Shown here: piece by piece, positions 16,698 to 27,800 of the stretch
Layout of the letters: every line of letters starts with the position of its first letter
Numbering within the stretch: the first letter of the stretch is position 1
From: an uncultured Clostridium sp.
GTDB taxonomy: Bacteria; Bacillota; Clostridia; TANB77; CAG-508
Assembly: GCA_946500265.1 (NCBI GenBank)
Contig: CAMMVE010000012.1
Coordinates: 1-46,434 of the forward strand
Direction: 5' to 3'
Length of the DNA stretch: 46,434 bases
Notes under the pieces: model-generated
What the model saw: only the letters and a program-made list of their open reading frames with translations
Told to the model about the DNA's origin: nothing
Databases searched by the model: none
Program-made: the position numbers and the translations under genes

Positions 16698-19184
16698 TTA
16701 TTTCTTACTTACTTTTGCAACTATAACACTCATATCATCTTTTTGATTTCCAAAATCATTATCTATAGCCTCTCCTATTATAATATCTGCTATTTTCTGT
16801 GCATCATTTACTTGCACATCTTCTAGCAAATATTTAAGCCATAATTCCTTATTCAAATATTCTTTATTGGAATCTATTACTCCATCAGTGCACATTACTA
16901 TAATATCTCCATCTTGTAAGTCAAAATCATATACAACTAAATCCACATCATTTAATATTCCTGTTGGTAAAGTCATTGATTTTAGCAATTGTACATCTCT
17001 TCCTCTTTTTATATATGTAGGACATGCACTGTTCTTTATGAATTCCATGTTTCCATTATATAAATCCAATATTTCTATATCTAATGTTGCGTACATATCT
17101 TCTTCTGTATTTGCAGAAAGAGTTGAATTAATTAATTTTAATGAAACATCCTTTTCAAAGCCTGCAGCTAACAGCCTTTCTAACATCTTAACTGCAATTT
17201 TACTGCTCTTCATAGCTTCTGGACCTGAACCCATTCCATCACTAAGTACAAGTAAGTATTTACCATCTTGTAACTTTGTATGCAAAGCACTATCTCCTGA
17301 AACAGGTGAACCAGATTTAGTTGATTTTGCCATTCCAATTTGAATATTATAATTATCATCTGAAATGTATGTAAATTTACACATGCTTCTATTTAATCTT
17401 AATCCACATTCTTGATCTTGTATTGTCATTTTTTGTCCTAATACTTTGCTTATTATTCTGCCTATCTTTTTTATGTCGCACTCTGTTCCATCTGGATTTT
17501 CGCATACATCCGTATAAACTTGAACTATATATCTTCCTGAACTCTTCTCTTTTATTTCAATATCTTTAACCACAATATCTTTTTGCTCTAGTAACTTTAG
17601 CATTTCTTTTTTAGTATCTATAAATTTGTCTTCTTCTTTGTCTATATCTTGTGCCATTTTTAATATAGCCTGAGAAACTCCTTTTAGTTGCTCTGAAACA
17701 TTTTTCTTGCTTTCATCCATTTTTTTCTTCCATATAAAGTTTATTTTACTAACTCTATAAGAATAGTTTATAGCTTTTACAATTTTGTAAATATCTTCAT
17801 TTGCCTGAGATTTTGTATTATCAAAACCAACTATATAATTGTTATTTTTTTCTAATATTTTAACAAATTCTTTCTCAGTTATTACATCATTATCTAACAA
17901 ATAGTTGAATATATCTGTAATTAATTTTTCTGTTGGATAATACATTTCTTCATATAGCATATTATCTTCTAATTCTTCTAAATTCTTTTTAAGCTCCTCT
18001 ACAAACATATCCATATTAGATTTTTCTTGTGCTTTTAACTCTTTATCAGAAAGAATAGTAGCTGCTGCTTCTCCATAGCTTTCTGCCATATCATATATAG
18101 TTTCAGACATACTATTTAATTTATATATTGTGTCTTTGTTCTCTTCCAAATCTCTTGGAGTTACTTCTGGCAATAATTTTGTACTACCAACTAAGTCTTC
18201 TATATTAATTTCTATATTCTTTGGTATTGCTAAAAGTCCAAGTGATGCAATTAGTATTTCTTGAAATACAATTAAATCTGCCATATATCCATTTGCAACA
18301 TATGCTAGAACCACATTTCCAATTGTAAATCCTACTATAACTCCTATTCTACCGAATCTATTAAGTAAACCTGCAATTAATCCTGAAATAGCATATGCTG
18401 CTATCATAACAGGTTCTGTACCCGTAATAATTCCTAGAACTGCACCTATTGTAATTCCACCTGTAGCTCCTACAAGCATTCCGTTTTTCCATCCCAATAC
18501 TAGTACAATTAATATACTAAGTATGTTTTTTATAGAAAATCCAAAAATATCTATTGCATCAAAAGCAGTTACAGTAATAGCTAATAACAAGCTTGTACCA
18601 ATTACTTCTTCTATTGTAAAAGCTCTCTTCGTTCCAAAATCTATAATAAGTGTAATTGAATTAGCAAATATTTTGTAGAATATAAGTGTTGTAATTCCAA
18701 GCATAATTCCTGAAAGCAACTCAAATACATAGAAATCTCTAAAAAACATAGGAACAACTTGTACCATTAATACTGCAAAGAATAAATGCCCACCTATCTT
18801 TTTCTTTTCATTAACATTTTCTTGTATGCGTGGTCTTCTAATTAGTATCGCAATAAAAAACACTAAAGAAGTCAAAAAATACACTAATAAATTTGTAAGA
18901 CCAAAACTAATAAATGTACCTATTAATGATAATACATACATAACTCCTATTGGTCTATTATTGCTAAGTGCGCCAGCGATTATAGCTAGTCCAAAAGGTG
19001 CAAATGAAAGTATAAGGCTATTTTCACTAAAGCCTACCATTGATATCAAAAATGTTATTACATATAATACTAGATTTTCCTTTGCAAATAATTTTTTTAT
19101 CACATCTTTTATATTAACTTTTTTATCGTTTTCTTCATAATTATTTCCGTCTGAATTCAAGTCTCTTGATATATTCTGAAACAT
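16698..19184 (-). CDS. spoIIE: Stage II sporulation protein E, PP2C-type phosphatase
   Basis: An 828-residue SpoIIE. About ten membrane segments fill residues 30-330, a central helical region follows (about 340-590), and a PP2C/SpoIIE phosphatase domain ends the protein (about 600-828). Catalytic aspartates are visible in GDSALHTKL, LSDGMGSGPEA (Asp near 649), MCTDGVID and QKDDMSVIVAK. In Bacillus SpoIIE dephosphorylates SpoIIAA to release sigma-F in the forespore and interacts with FtsZ at the asymmetric septum. I start at the ATG at 19184: a GTG three codons upstream is part of the Shine-Dalgarno GAGGTGA. A candidate 21-bp-spacer promoter lies at 19269-19301. Its presence indicates a genuine endospore former. 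Confidence 0.97.
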   Translation of the reverse strand: MFQNISRDLNSDGNNYEENDKKVNIKDVIKKLFAKENLVLYVITFLISMVGFSENSLILSFAPFGLAIIAGALSNNRPIGVMYVLSLIGTFISFGLTNLLVYFLTSLVFFIAILIRRPRIQENVNEKKKIGGHLFFAVLMVQVVPMFFRDFYVFELLSGIMLGITTLIFYKIFANSITLIIDFGTKRAFTIEEVIGTSLLLAITVTAFDAIDIFGFSIKNILSILIVLVLGWKNGMLVGATGGITIGAVLGIITGTEPVMIAAYAISGLIAGLLNRFGRIGVIVGFTIGNVVLAYVANGYMADLIVFQEILIASLGLLAIPKNIEINIEDLVGSTKLLPEVTPRDLEENKDTIYKLNSMSETIYDMAESYGEAAATILSDKELKAQEKSNMDMFVEELKKNLEELEDNMLYEEMYYPTEKLITDIFNYLLDNDVITEKEFVKILEKNNNYIVGFDNTKSQANEDIYKIVKAINYSYRVSKINFIWKKKMDESKKNVSEQLKGVSQAILKMAQDIDKEEDKFIDTKKEMLKLLEQKDIVVKDIEIKEKSSGRYIVQVYTDVCENPDGTECDIKKIGRIISKVLGQKMTIQDQECGLRLNRSMCKFTYISDDNYNIQIGMAKSTKSGSPVSGDSALHTKLQDGKYLLVLSDGMGSGPEAMKSSKIAVKMLERLLAAGFEKDVSLKLINSTLSANTEEDMYATLDIEILDLYNGNMEFIKNSACPTYIKRGRDVQLLKSMTLPTGILNDVDLVVYDFDLQDGDIIVMCTDGVIDSNKEYLNKELWLKYLLEDVQVNDAQKIADIIIGEAIDNDFGNQKDDMSVIVAKVSKK

Positions 19185-19268
19185 ACAAATCACCTCTAAC
19201 TTTTTATTTATGCATTAATGTTTTCATATTTGTTATCCTTTGTGTTAATAGCTTTTTAATGCTATTTA

Positions 19269-19301
19269 ATTATAGTATTTTAATAAATAGTTTTTTGTCA
19301 C
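19269..19301 (-). promoter_or_regulatory. Candidate Spo0A-type promoter of spoIIE
   Basis: On the minus strand GTGACA (19301-19296) matches five of six -35 bases and TATAAT (19274-19269) is a consensus -10 box, but the spacer is 21 bp. Spo0A-activated sigma-A promoters such as those of B. subtilis spoIIE and spoIIG have such long spacers. The plus-strand TTTTTTGTCACA over the -35 box resembles an 0A box with two mismatches. The leader would be about 78 nt. Confidence 0.5.
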
Positions 19302-19436
19302 ATTTAATCCATAATATAAAAAAGTTTTTTACAAAATGTGATGTGCTTTTTATTATCATTTATTTATTTTACAAATTACTCACATTATTTTATCGCAAAA
19401 TGGCGTTTTTTTCAATATATTGCGCAAAAAAAATGA

Positions 19437-19716
19437 GCCAGCATTTACTATTTAAAAGTTATTAATACAAATAAGTGTAGGAGCTAAGTATAAAGTATAT
19501 TTCTCAAATTTTCTTGTTCCTTGGTGTCGCACACCTTCGAATGTTAAAAAGAAAAATAAATTTTTCTTTTTAACGCAGGAAGGTTGCTCCAAGTCGCACT
19601 CGCTTTTAACAAAGCTCGTTTGGTCGCTTACGCGGAACTTCAAAAATTTTCTAAATATACTTTATACTTGGCTTAGAAAAATTTGAATATCAAACTTTTA
19701 AATAGTAAATTCTGGC
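19437..19716. repeat. Family C MITE-like palindromic element, copy 2
   Basis: A 280-bp element with 24-bp outer terminal inverted repeats (GCCAGCATTTACTATTTAAA... against its complement, one mismatch) and inner 17-bp perfect inverted repeats AAGTATAAAGTATATTT. The centre is a hairpin with 15-bp perfect arms, GTTAAAAAGAAAAAT and its complement. Read on the minus strand it matches copy 1, sharing GCGACCAAACGAGC and GCGAGTGCGA. A 63-codon reading frame inside it is not a gene. With the spoIIE promoter region and the terminator at 19733, it accounts for most of the 619-base gap. Confidence 0.85.
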
Positions 19717-19732
19717 ATTAGCAGAAATAATT

Positions 19733-19764
19733 GAAAGGAGGCAGATTCAAATCTACCTCCTTTC
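19733..19764 (-). terminator. Terminator-like hairpin of the giant surface operon
   Basis: GAAAGGAGG (19733-19741) pairs with CCTCCTTTC (19756-19764), and AGATT with AATCT inside, with one mismatch between the two stems. It is 40 bases after the stop codon at 19804. The tail on the minus strand (AATTATTTC) is only weakly U-rich. The core resembles family A repeats. Confidence 0.6.
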
Positions 19765-19803
19765 TATAACTTTATAAATAATATATTAAATTAAATTAAC
19801 TTA

Positions 19804-22800
19804 TTATTCTTTTTTCTTAAGTACTTTTACTTTTATTAGAATAATTCCGCCTGCTAGAAGTAATGCAATTACTAGTCCACCAATGATGTAATATAATGTT
19901 GTGCTACCAAATGGAGGTAATATAACTATTCTTTCGCCTACGTTTGCATCTATTTCAGCTGCATCTTCAGCTACTGGATCTTGGTTACCTACCACTGAGT
20001 ATGCCATTCTTCTACCAACTTCATTAGATGTTTTTAGAATTTCTACCATATTTGTGTAAGTTAAGTCATCTGCTGTATTTTCTGGTGTAATTAATTGTGA
20101 TAATATTACAGTTTGACTTGTTTCTGCTCCTGGTAGTAATGATGTTTCGCCGAACTTTTCAGTTTGAATTATATTGTTAAATTGTGCCAAGTTATCTTTA
20201 TATCTTTCATTTACTAATCCTTCACTCATTAGAGTTTCATCAGTAATTACTGACCATCCAGCTCCACTATTTGTTTCGTTGTTAGCTTCAAATTGGTAGT
20301 TATTTCTTACATAGTCTACTACTTGTTCTGTTGTAGTTGTAACTACATGAGCTCCTTCTGTATTTCCTCTGTAGTAGAAGTTCTTGTTATCTCCATCTAC
20401 GTAATCCACCTCACCAACGTTTGTAACTTTTACATTGTATGTTACTTGAATTGTAGCACCATGCATCAATTCTTCATCCATTGTAAGTTGTATTAATCCT
20501 CTGTCTGTACGTCTTACAATATCATCAATTTCTTCTCTAAATGCATATCTATGGTCTTCATTGTAGTATTCTTCATATTTTCCGTCTCTCATTTCTTCGT
20601 CTACACTGTATTCATCATGATCTTGCCATAGAGCATTATTTGCAGCTTCATTAATATCAAATAATATACTGTTATTTGCAAGAGTTACTTTAACGTTTGT
20701 TACAGACTTATCAATTTCTAATTGTGCTTTTGGTCTTTCTGTTAATCCTAAGTCTATGTTATTCAAGCTATAGCTACTATTAAATTTGTTATCTCCAACA
20801 TAGTCTTTGCTTGAGTTTTCTGAATTGTTTTCTGTTCCCTTGTCTCCATCTGATTGTTGTCTATCATACTCGAACTCTGCAACTATAACACCTGTCTCAG
20901 CTGTCATATATGTGTTATCCATAAGCTCTGAATATAAAGCACTCATTTCTGCATCTGTATATTCTGTTCCATTGTATATTGGTCTTTGATATGGAGATGC
21001 AAGTACCTCTGCTTTATGGTTTGTTACATCTGTAGAGCTATAGTCTATTACAGTATCTCTACCTTGTGCAGGTCTTGCTGAGCTTACTTGTCCGATTATA
21101 TTTAGTCCATCTCTGCCCTCTATAGTCCATAGGTCTTTTGCATCTGAGTAGTTTGTGCTATCACTATCTGCCTTAAAGATATCATATCCGTATGTATCTT
21201 CTGTTGGAGCATTTTCATTTGGATTATATTTTCCGCTAACATTTTGTGTTGCTGTATTGATATATCCTTGATATCTTCCATCTATATCTGTATTTCCACT
21301 TTGTTCTATACCATCTTGATATGTAGTAGACTTGAAGTCTTGTCCATTGTATGATACTACGTTTTGCCCTCCATTATCAGATGTTAATGCAGTTCTTACT
21401 GTATCACCATAATAGAATCTTATTACATAATCTCCTGGTATATATCCTTCAAATGCATATTTTCCATCTGAACCAGATGTTGTTTCTTGCCAAATATATT
21501 CTGAACCATCAACACATTTTTCAACTAATTGAACCGTTGCCCCGCTAATACCAATTTCTCCTTCTTGTCTTATACCATCACCAATTACTGATGCTGAGTT
21601 TCCATTTCCTACAGTTTCTGTTCTCTCATCTTCCCAAACTGTACCATTAGCTCTTCTTATTGCCTCTGGGTCAACATGTATTCTTAGTCCTGGAGCTCTA
21701 TCTGTATCATCTTCGAAGTTCTTCTCATATTTTTCTCCTTCTAGGTCTTCTGCTACTAAGTTACCTGGAGTAGAATCTCTATCTAATAATCCAGCTATGT
21801 CTCCTGAGCCTTTAGTTACACCATTTGGAAGTGATGTACCGTCTCTATAATATGTTGAATATCCATTAATTTCTGCTATGTTGTCTTTTTCATGATCTTC
21901 CTCATCAAGAATTACTCTTCCGTCTCCGTCTTTATTTACTTCAAATGTTAAGTAAATGTAAGCACTTTCACCAGTTTGTAGTTTCTTTCCTTCTAATCCT
22001 TGAACATATAAGTTTTGATATTTTTCGCCTAAATCTTTTGCTGTGTTATCATACTTTGTCTCATCAGATGCTTTTGCATCTTTAGAACCTGTAATAAATG
22101 ATGTGGCTTTGCTACTTTCTGCATCTATTACTTCTTGGTCTTGATCCATCATTTCATAATATTCGTCTTCATCTACTGAAGTATTAATATTATCATCTGT
22201 TTGATACATAATCCATGATAGATTTGGTTTGTATGTAAATTCACTATCATAGTAGTCTACCACTTCTTTGATTTCGCCAACTACAGTTTGTGACTGGTTT
22301 CTAACTGTTATCTTATATGTTACATATATTTCTAAGTCATGTCCTGGATGTCCAAGTGCTGTTGAGTCATATTCATAATCAGACTGATATATTTCTCTAT
22401 TATATCCTGTATTATAATATGCTTCATAATCTGACATTCTTACATTGATATCCCAATAAGTATTATTATCGTCACCATCTGGGTTATTAGCTCCTGCTTC
22501 CTCTGCAATTCTCTTGTTATAATTATATGTTAATGTCTTGTCATTCATCTTCATTGCAATTTTATATGCATCTTTTCTAAGAGCCATATCAAATTCTTGT
22601 CTTCTCCATAAACCTAAGTTGATGAAATATTGTCCGTCATAAATAGGTTTTAATACCGTTCCATCTTCTAAAATCAAATCACTTTGATCGTGCTGTAGTT
22701 CTGCTCCTCGTCCAGTATCACCCATTCCCACTTTATTTATGTAGAAGCCATATTCATAGTAAGGATAAGTATCTATAGAACCTCCACTTACGAGATTTCC

Positions 22801-24807
22801 AGTATATGATTCAATTTTGCAATCTTGTACAAATTGAATCATTTTTAATGTTTCAGTATCCCCTCCTGCTATGTTCTTATATATTGATATAAGTTCATCA
22901 TCACTTGGGAATCTTTTATTACTTTCTATCCATGACCTTAGAGTTTCACTTATAGATCCATATGTATATTCTGTTGTTTGTAGTCCTCTTTCGTCATATT
23001 CATAGCCATCAATTAACTGAGTACCTGTCTTACTGTAGTTTCCGTTTTCATCTTGTTCATAACCCATTAAATCTAATTTTGTATATGACTGGTTATGGCC
23101 GTCTACAAGTTGTCCTGTACTTAACGAATCTGTTGAAGGATAGTTCTTAGGTGCCGCACCAATTTCACTAAATCTGTTATCAAATGCATCTCTATCTCCA
23201 TTATCCTCAGTTGCTTTAGAGGTTACTTTCCATTCTTCAGTATTATATTCTGGTCTCTTATAATCTGTTGGTAAGTAAGTTTGTCCATCATATTCAAATA
23301 CTACGTAATATCTTTTTTGTGAATCTAGTTCGTTAAACTGGTAATATCCTTCTTCGTCTGTTAATGTTGAATTTATATGATGCCATGTATCCTTATCAGG
23401 ATCATATGGAGATGGTCCTGATACCTCAACCTTTTCTCCATCCTCATAATATAATGTAACTCTAATATTTTTTAATTTTATATCTTCTTCGGTACGTAAT
23501 CCATCTGCCAATGATTCTTTTCCTTGTAATATTTCTTCCCATACATAACCGCCTAGATTCATTGTCAATTGAATCTTAGTTTCTTCGTCACAAGTAAGTA
23601 TAAGCTCTTGCTCATATAATTCCCTAAAAGCGTCTGCACACATTACATCTTGTTTGTCAAGTGGGTCATGGATTCCCCATACATAGCAAGAATGGCATTG
23701 ATATCTATTTCCTTCATCATCTGTATGATAATGAGTATTATGTTCCTCATCATAAGTAATTTGATATTTTTTTCCATCAAAATCTCTCTTATTTCCTTCT
23801 GTTAGCATATATCTAAATGTGACTTTTATGTCAACTGCTACTATTCTATCTGGGTCATTAGGATCTAATCCAGCATTTGGATCTTGTATAACTATCCTAA
23901 AATCTTCATCACTTTCAGGATATACTTGTTCTTCTCTATCTACGAATAAGCATTCTTCTGGTTCAAAATATTCAGGTTTTTTTCGTTCTCCATCAATAAG
24001 AATTTGTGATATTTCTATGTCATCTTTTACCATCGTACCATCTTTGTTATATCCTCTGACTTTCATATCATATATTCCGCCAAAAGTTACTCCCCCATAT
24101 GTGCCTTCTGTATATGACATGTTATATGGTCCTATAACAAATTGTCCCTCTTCAACTCCTACTTTTACTTTTGAAGATTCAGTATTATCCTTAGGATCCA
24201 AGCCTTGTTTTGCTCTCACTTTCTGATCAAATTCCTGATAGTCAAGACCTTCTGTATAAAGTCTATTAGTTCTTCCCCATAAAGCATTTTGCTTTTCTTC
24301 TGAAAAAACTCCAAGAGGTTCATCTGAAATAACATATGCTTCCCAAGGCGCTAATTTCCCTGAGCCACTTCCTTCAAAGAAGGTATGTGAAAACTCTCCT
24401 TCATGAGGCTTCTCAGCTTCTCCATGTCCATTATAGTCTGTATATCCATCTAATGCCTCTGCTTCTGCTTTAGTTAATGTTCCCAATGGTCTTAAAACAT
24501 CAGCTGGGGTTCCTTCTTGAGTACAATATATTTGATAGTCTCCATATGCTGGTATTTCTTCTGAACCATTAACTGATGTTGATTCAAAGTCACCACATAA
24601 ATAATATCCACCAGCGCCATGTGCATCATATGTATCAACTAACTTTCCTGGTTGTACTTGGCACTCTGCTCCTGAACTTGATACGCTCATTGAAGAATTA
24701 GTATTTTCAGCAGCAATTACATCATTTGTGAATATTCCACTTGCTACTAATAAGTTTAGTATAAGTACTACTAATATTCCTGTAGTAATTAAAATCTTTT
24801 TCTTCAT
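19804..24807 (-). CDS. Giant surface protein with SdrD B-like domains
   Basis: A 1667-residue exported protein. An N-terminal signal peptide (about 1-32, MKKKILITTGILVVLILNLL) is followed by an acidic, Tyr-, Asp- and Asn-rich ectodomain. SdrD/Cna B-type folds begin near residues 417 (LGGYVWEE ... EEGYYQFNEL) and 1055 (GTVWEDERTETVGNG ... DGKYAFEGYIPGDYVIRFYY). Stretches near 860-1000 and 1370-1560 resemble isopeptide-forming or DUF11-type domains (YKITVRNQSQTVVGEIKEVV, YNVKVTNVGEVDYV). The C-terminus has ILPPFGSTT, a membrane helix and a KVKVLKKKE tail. The architecture is that of a sortase substrate, but the motif is LPPFG rather than LPxTG. It is the second gene of an operon, 19 bases after the gene at 24827. 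Function as adhesin, fibre or surface coat is inference. Confidence 0.85.
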   Translation of the reverse strand: MKKKILITTGILVVLILNLLVASGIFTNDVIAAENTNSSMSVSSSGAECQVQPGKLVDTYDAHGAGGYYLCGDFESTSVNGSEEIPAYGDYQIYCTQEGTPADVLRPLGTLTKAEAEALDGYTDYNGHGEAEKPHEGEFSHTFFEGSGSGKLAPWEAYVISDEPLGVFSEEKQNALWGRTNRLYTEGLDYQEFDQKVRAKQGLDPKDNTESSKVKVGVEEGQFVIGPYNMSYTEGTYGGVTFGGIYDMKVRGYNKDGTMVKDDIEISQILIDGERKKPEYFEPEECLFVDREEQVYPESDEDFRIVIQDPNAGLDPNDPDRIVAVDIKVTFRYMLTEGNKRDFDGKKYQITYDEEHNTHYHTDDEGNRYQCHSCYVWGIHDPLDKQDVMCADAFRELYEQELILTCDEETKIQLTMNLGGYVWEEILQGKESLADGLRTEEDIKLKNIRVTLYYEDGEKVEVSGPSPYDPDKDTWHHINSTLTDEEGYYQFNELDSQKRYYVVFEYDGQTYLPTDYKRPEYNTEEWKVTSKATEDNGDRDAFDNRFSEIGAAPKNYPSTDSLSTGQLVDGHNQSYTKLDLMGYEQDENGNYSKTGTQLIDGYEYDERGLQTTEYTYGSISETLRSWIESNKRFPSDDELISIYKNIAGGDTETLKMIQFVQDCKIESYTGNLVSGGSIDTYPYYEYGFYINKVGMGDTGRGAELQHDQSDLILEDGTVLKPIYDGQYFINLGLWRRQEFDMALRKDAYKIAMKMNDKTLTYNYNKRIAEEAGANNPDGDDNNTYWDINVRMSDYEAYYNTGYNREIYQSDYEYDSTALGHPGHDLEIYVTYKITVRNQSQTVVGEIKEVVDYYDSEFTYKPNLSWIMYQTDDNINTSVDEDEYYEMMDQDQEVIDAESSKATSFITGSKDAKASDETKYDNTAKDLGEKYQNLYVQGLEGKKLQTGESAYIYLTFEVNKDGDGRVILDEEDHEKDNIAEINGYSTYYRDGTSLPNGVTKGSGDIAGLLDRDSTPGNLVAEDLEGEKYEKNFEDDTDRAPGLRIHVDPEAIRRANGTVWEDERTETVGNGNSASVIGDGIRQEGEIGISGATVQLVEKCVDGSEYIWQETTSGSDGKYAFEGYIPGDYVIRFYYGDTVRTALTSDNGGQNVVSYNGQDFKSTTYQDGIEQSGNTDIDGRYQGYINTATQNVSGKYNPNENAPTEDTYGYDIFKADSDSTNYSDAKDLWTIEGRDGLNIIGQVSSARPAQGRDTVIDYSSTDVTNHKAEVLASPYQRPIYNGTEYTDAEMSALYSELMDNTYMTAETGVIVAEFEYDRQQSDGDKGTENNSENSSKDYVGDNKFNSSYSLNNIDLGLTERPKAQLEIDKSVTNVKVTLANNSILFDINEAANNALWQDHDEYSVDEEMRDGKYEEYYNEDHRYAFREEIDDIVRRTDRGLIQLTMDEELMHGATIQVTYNVKVTNVGEVDYVDGDNKNFYYRGNTEGAHVVTTTTEQVVDYVRNNYQFEANNETNSGAGWSVITDETLMSEGLVNERYKDNLAQFNNIIQTEKFGETSLLPGAETSQTVILSQLITPENTADDLTYTNMVEILKTSNEVGRRMAYSVVGNQDPVAEDAAEIDANVGERIVILPPFGSTTLYYIIGGLVIALLLAGGIILIKVKVLKKKE

Positions 24808-24826
24808 TTAGATAACCTCCTTTCCT

Positions 24827-27800
24827 CTAAACTTTTTTATTTAAAACATGTTTTTTTATCTCAAATATACCAAATCCTAAAATTGCTATAACTACTAGTG
24901 CTAGTATTGTGTAGCCAACAATTTTACCAGTTACTAAGCCTAGTACTAAATCTGCTTTTGACATATCATCTTCATTTGTTGCTTTATTTGCCTCTTCTGA
25001 ATCAATATCTTTTAATCCTTGCTCGTTATATGTTTCATAGATTTCTGCTGTGTTGCTTATAATTCCAAGATTTGCTTCATTGATATTTACTGATACTATT
25101 AATTTAATATCTTTTGTTTCTCCTGGTTCTATTTTAGTGTTCTCTAGACTAGCATTATAAATGTTTCCATTATCTGATAAATACCAGTCACTATTTAGGT
25201 CTGTACTAAATGTAAATTCATCTGGTAAGTAATCTACAATATTTCTTACGTATCCACTTACACTTCCTTCATTTGTAATTCTTATTGTGTATTCAACAAC
25301 TGCTGTACTTTTTCCTAAGTTTTGTCCTAAAACTTCAACTTGTGCAACCTGTAAATTATTATGCTCATCTACTCTTGTTCCAATTGTAGGTGTTGATAAT
25401 GTTACTTTGCTAATATATTTATCTAATCTAAAGTCAAATTTTTCTGCTTCGTACATACCAATGTCTATATCTCGAGCATTTTCGTTTGTAATTTCAATAG
25501 TATCTGTAATTGCTGCTAATCTTCTTTCTCCATCTAGTGTGATATTAATATCTATTGCATCAGAGTTTAGAGAAGTATCAACGCCTTCTACTTGATATTC
25601 TGTTAAACTATATCTTGAAGAATCATATACAAATACTACTACATATTGTCCTGGTACTAAGTTTGTAAATTCATATCTACCATTTTCTGAAGTTGTTGTT
25701 ACTTTTTCTTCATTAGTATCAACATCTTGTACAATTGAATTTTGTTTTTGATTTAATAGATATACTTGTACTCCTGAAACAGTTTCTTCTCCATCATCTC
25801 TTTTTCCATCTTGATTACCATCTATCCAAGCTGTTCCAGTTATTCTGTATCTATTTTCATTTTGTCCTGGTGTATCTGAACCTTCTCCAGGGTGATATAT
25901 TTCCGAATTATGTTCTATATAGTTTACAACTTCATTACTTTCTATGTCTTCCATGTTTTCTGCTCTTAATATTATCTTATTCCTTACCTCTTTATCATTT
26001 GTATCTGTTAAGTAATCCGCTCTAGCCACTATCGATACTTCGACAGTTTTATGTGGATCTATTCTATCCATACTTATAACTAGTTTGCCATCCTCTAATC
26101 TATTTTTTGTCATTGTACTGCCATCATATACATACTCTGCTTTTATAAATTCTAGTTCAGATGGAAGTTCATCAATTATATCTATGGAAGCTCGAGTATT
26201 TCCTGAATTTGTAACTATAAAATTATATGTAATGTCTTCTCTTTCTTTGACATATTTAGGGGTAGATGTTAATTCTGAAATTTCTATGTCAATTTGTTCT
26301 GTTTTGTGTTCAAAAATATTAGAGTAATTCTCACTTATACCATCTGCCTTTGCTGATACATAGAAACTCATATTTCCTATATAATCTGTTACTTCTGCAT
26401 TAAATACAATATATTTAGCTTTTCTTTCAAGTGTTCCAAGATTAATTTGTAGCGTATTTGTATCCTCGTCATATGTAATTCCATCTTTCTTTCCTTCCGT
26501 CTCTGATGTGTTATTTTTTACTGATATATCAGTATACTTCAAACCTTTAGGTAGAGTAATTTTTGCAACAACATTATTTAAATCTTTGGTAACAAACATG
26601 TTTGAAATTTTAACTGTAAATTCTATTGTTTCCCCTTTTCTAAGTACTCTTGCGTCATCGATACTACTCAATAAATCCAGTTTTATATTTCCATCTTTAA
26701 TTTCCATGTTATATTTATTGGAAGGAATAGGGTTCTTCAAATTATCAGTTAGTATCTCTAGAGAATGCATAATATTAACTATATTACTTGTTTCCAACTC
26801 GTTCTCAGATTTTTCCACTACATTATCTTCTATTCTGATATAATATGAAATTTGTCGTTCTGTATTTGATTCTATATCACCTACTTCTATTGTCATAGTT
26901 TCTTCTTCTAATTTTCTAAATTCACTACGTACTATATACTCTACAAATACTGCGTGCTCAGGTACTGGTATTTTTACTCTTACATTATTTGCTGTTTGAC
27001 TTCCTGTGTTTTTAACAGTTGCTGTCATTTTTACTATTTGTCCTTCTTTTACTGTATCTATGTTTGCAGAAATTTCTGCTGATAATTGTGGTCCAGCTTC
27101 TGTTTTAACTCCAATAACTGCTGATTCTTTGCTCTCTGGCATAGCTCCTATTTCTGATTCATTATTGTAATATACTTTGTACATTCCATATGCTGCACTA
27201 TTTGGATCTATGTCTCCAGGAATTTCTATATCATATGTAAAATCTATTCTTGTTCCTTCTGGCATTTTATAATCTTCTGCAAAAACAATTAAGAAGGATT
27301 TTGAATTTGTTGTTGCCTCTTTTTTCCAATTATTATTTGTGTCTTCTAAGTCTCTAGTAGCATTACTATTATCTGAATAGTATACTGTGTATTTTTCTGC
27401 TTCTATTCCATCTAGAGCTAACTGTGTAGATAAAGGTATATTAAATGTTGAACCTAAATCTTCATCTGTATCAATTCTTTTATTTCCTTGTGATGGAAGT
27501 CTTCCTAAAACAACTATATTTCCAATATCATTACTATAATTGTTTATAATTATTCCATTCATTGTAGCAACTCTTTTTTCTGCATATGCCTCAATTTCAG
27601 CTGTTTTTGCTTCATCTGACATTGATAAAATATCTTCTGCATCTTCTTTATAGTTGCTAATTCCATTTGCTGCAACTACTCCATTTGGAGCAACATAATT
27701 AACAGTTTCATTTAATGTTCCATCTGTTTTTGTAGCATTTTCATTGTTGTTTTTGTATTCCATTTTTATTTTGTCGTCTCCACTTGGTGTTAATGTATCA

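Noticed and set aside
19452-19643. A 63-codon minus-strand frame between spoIIE and the giant surface gene
   Set aside because: It lies wholly inside the family C repeat, has no ribosome site and arises from the palindromic sequence.
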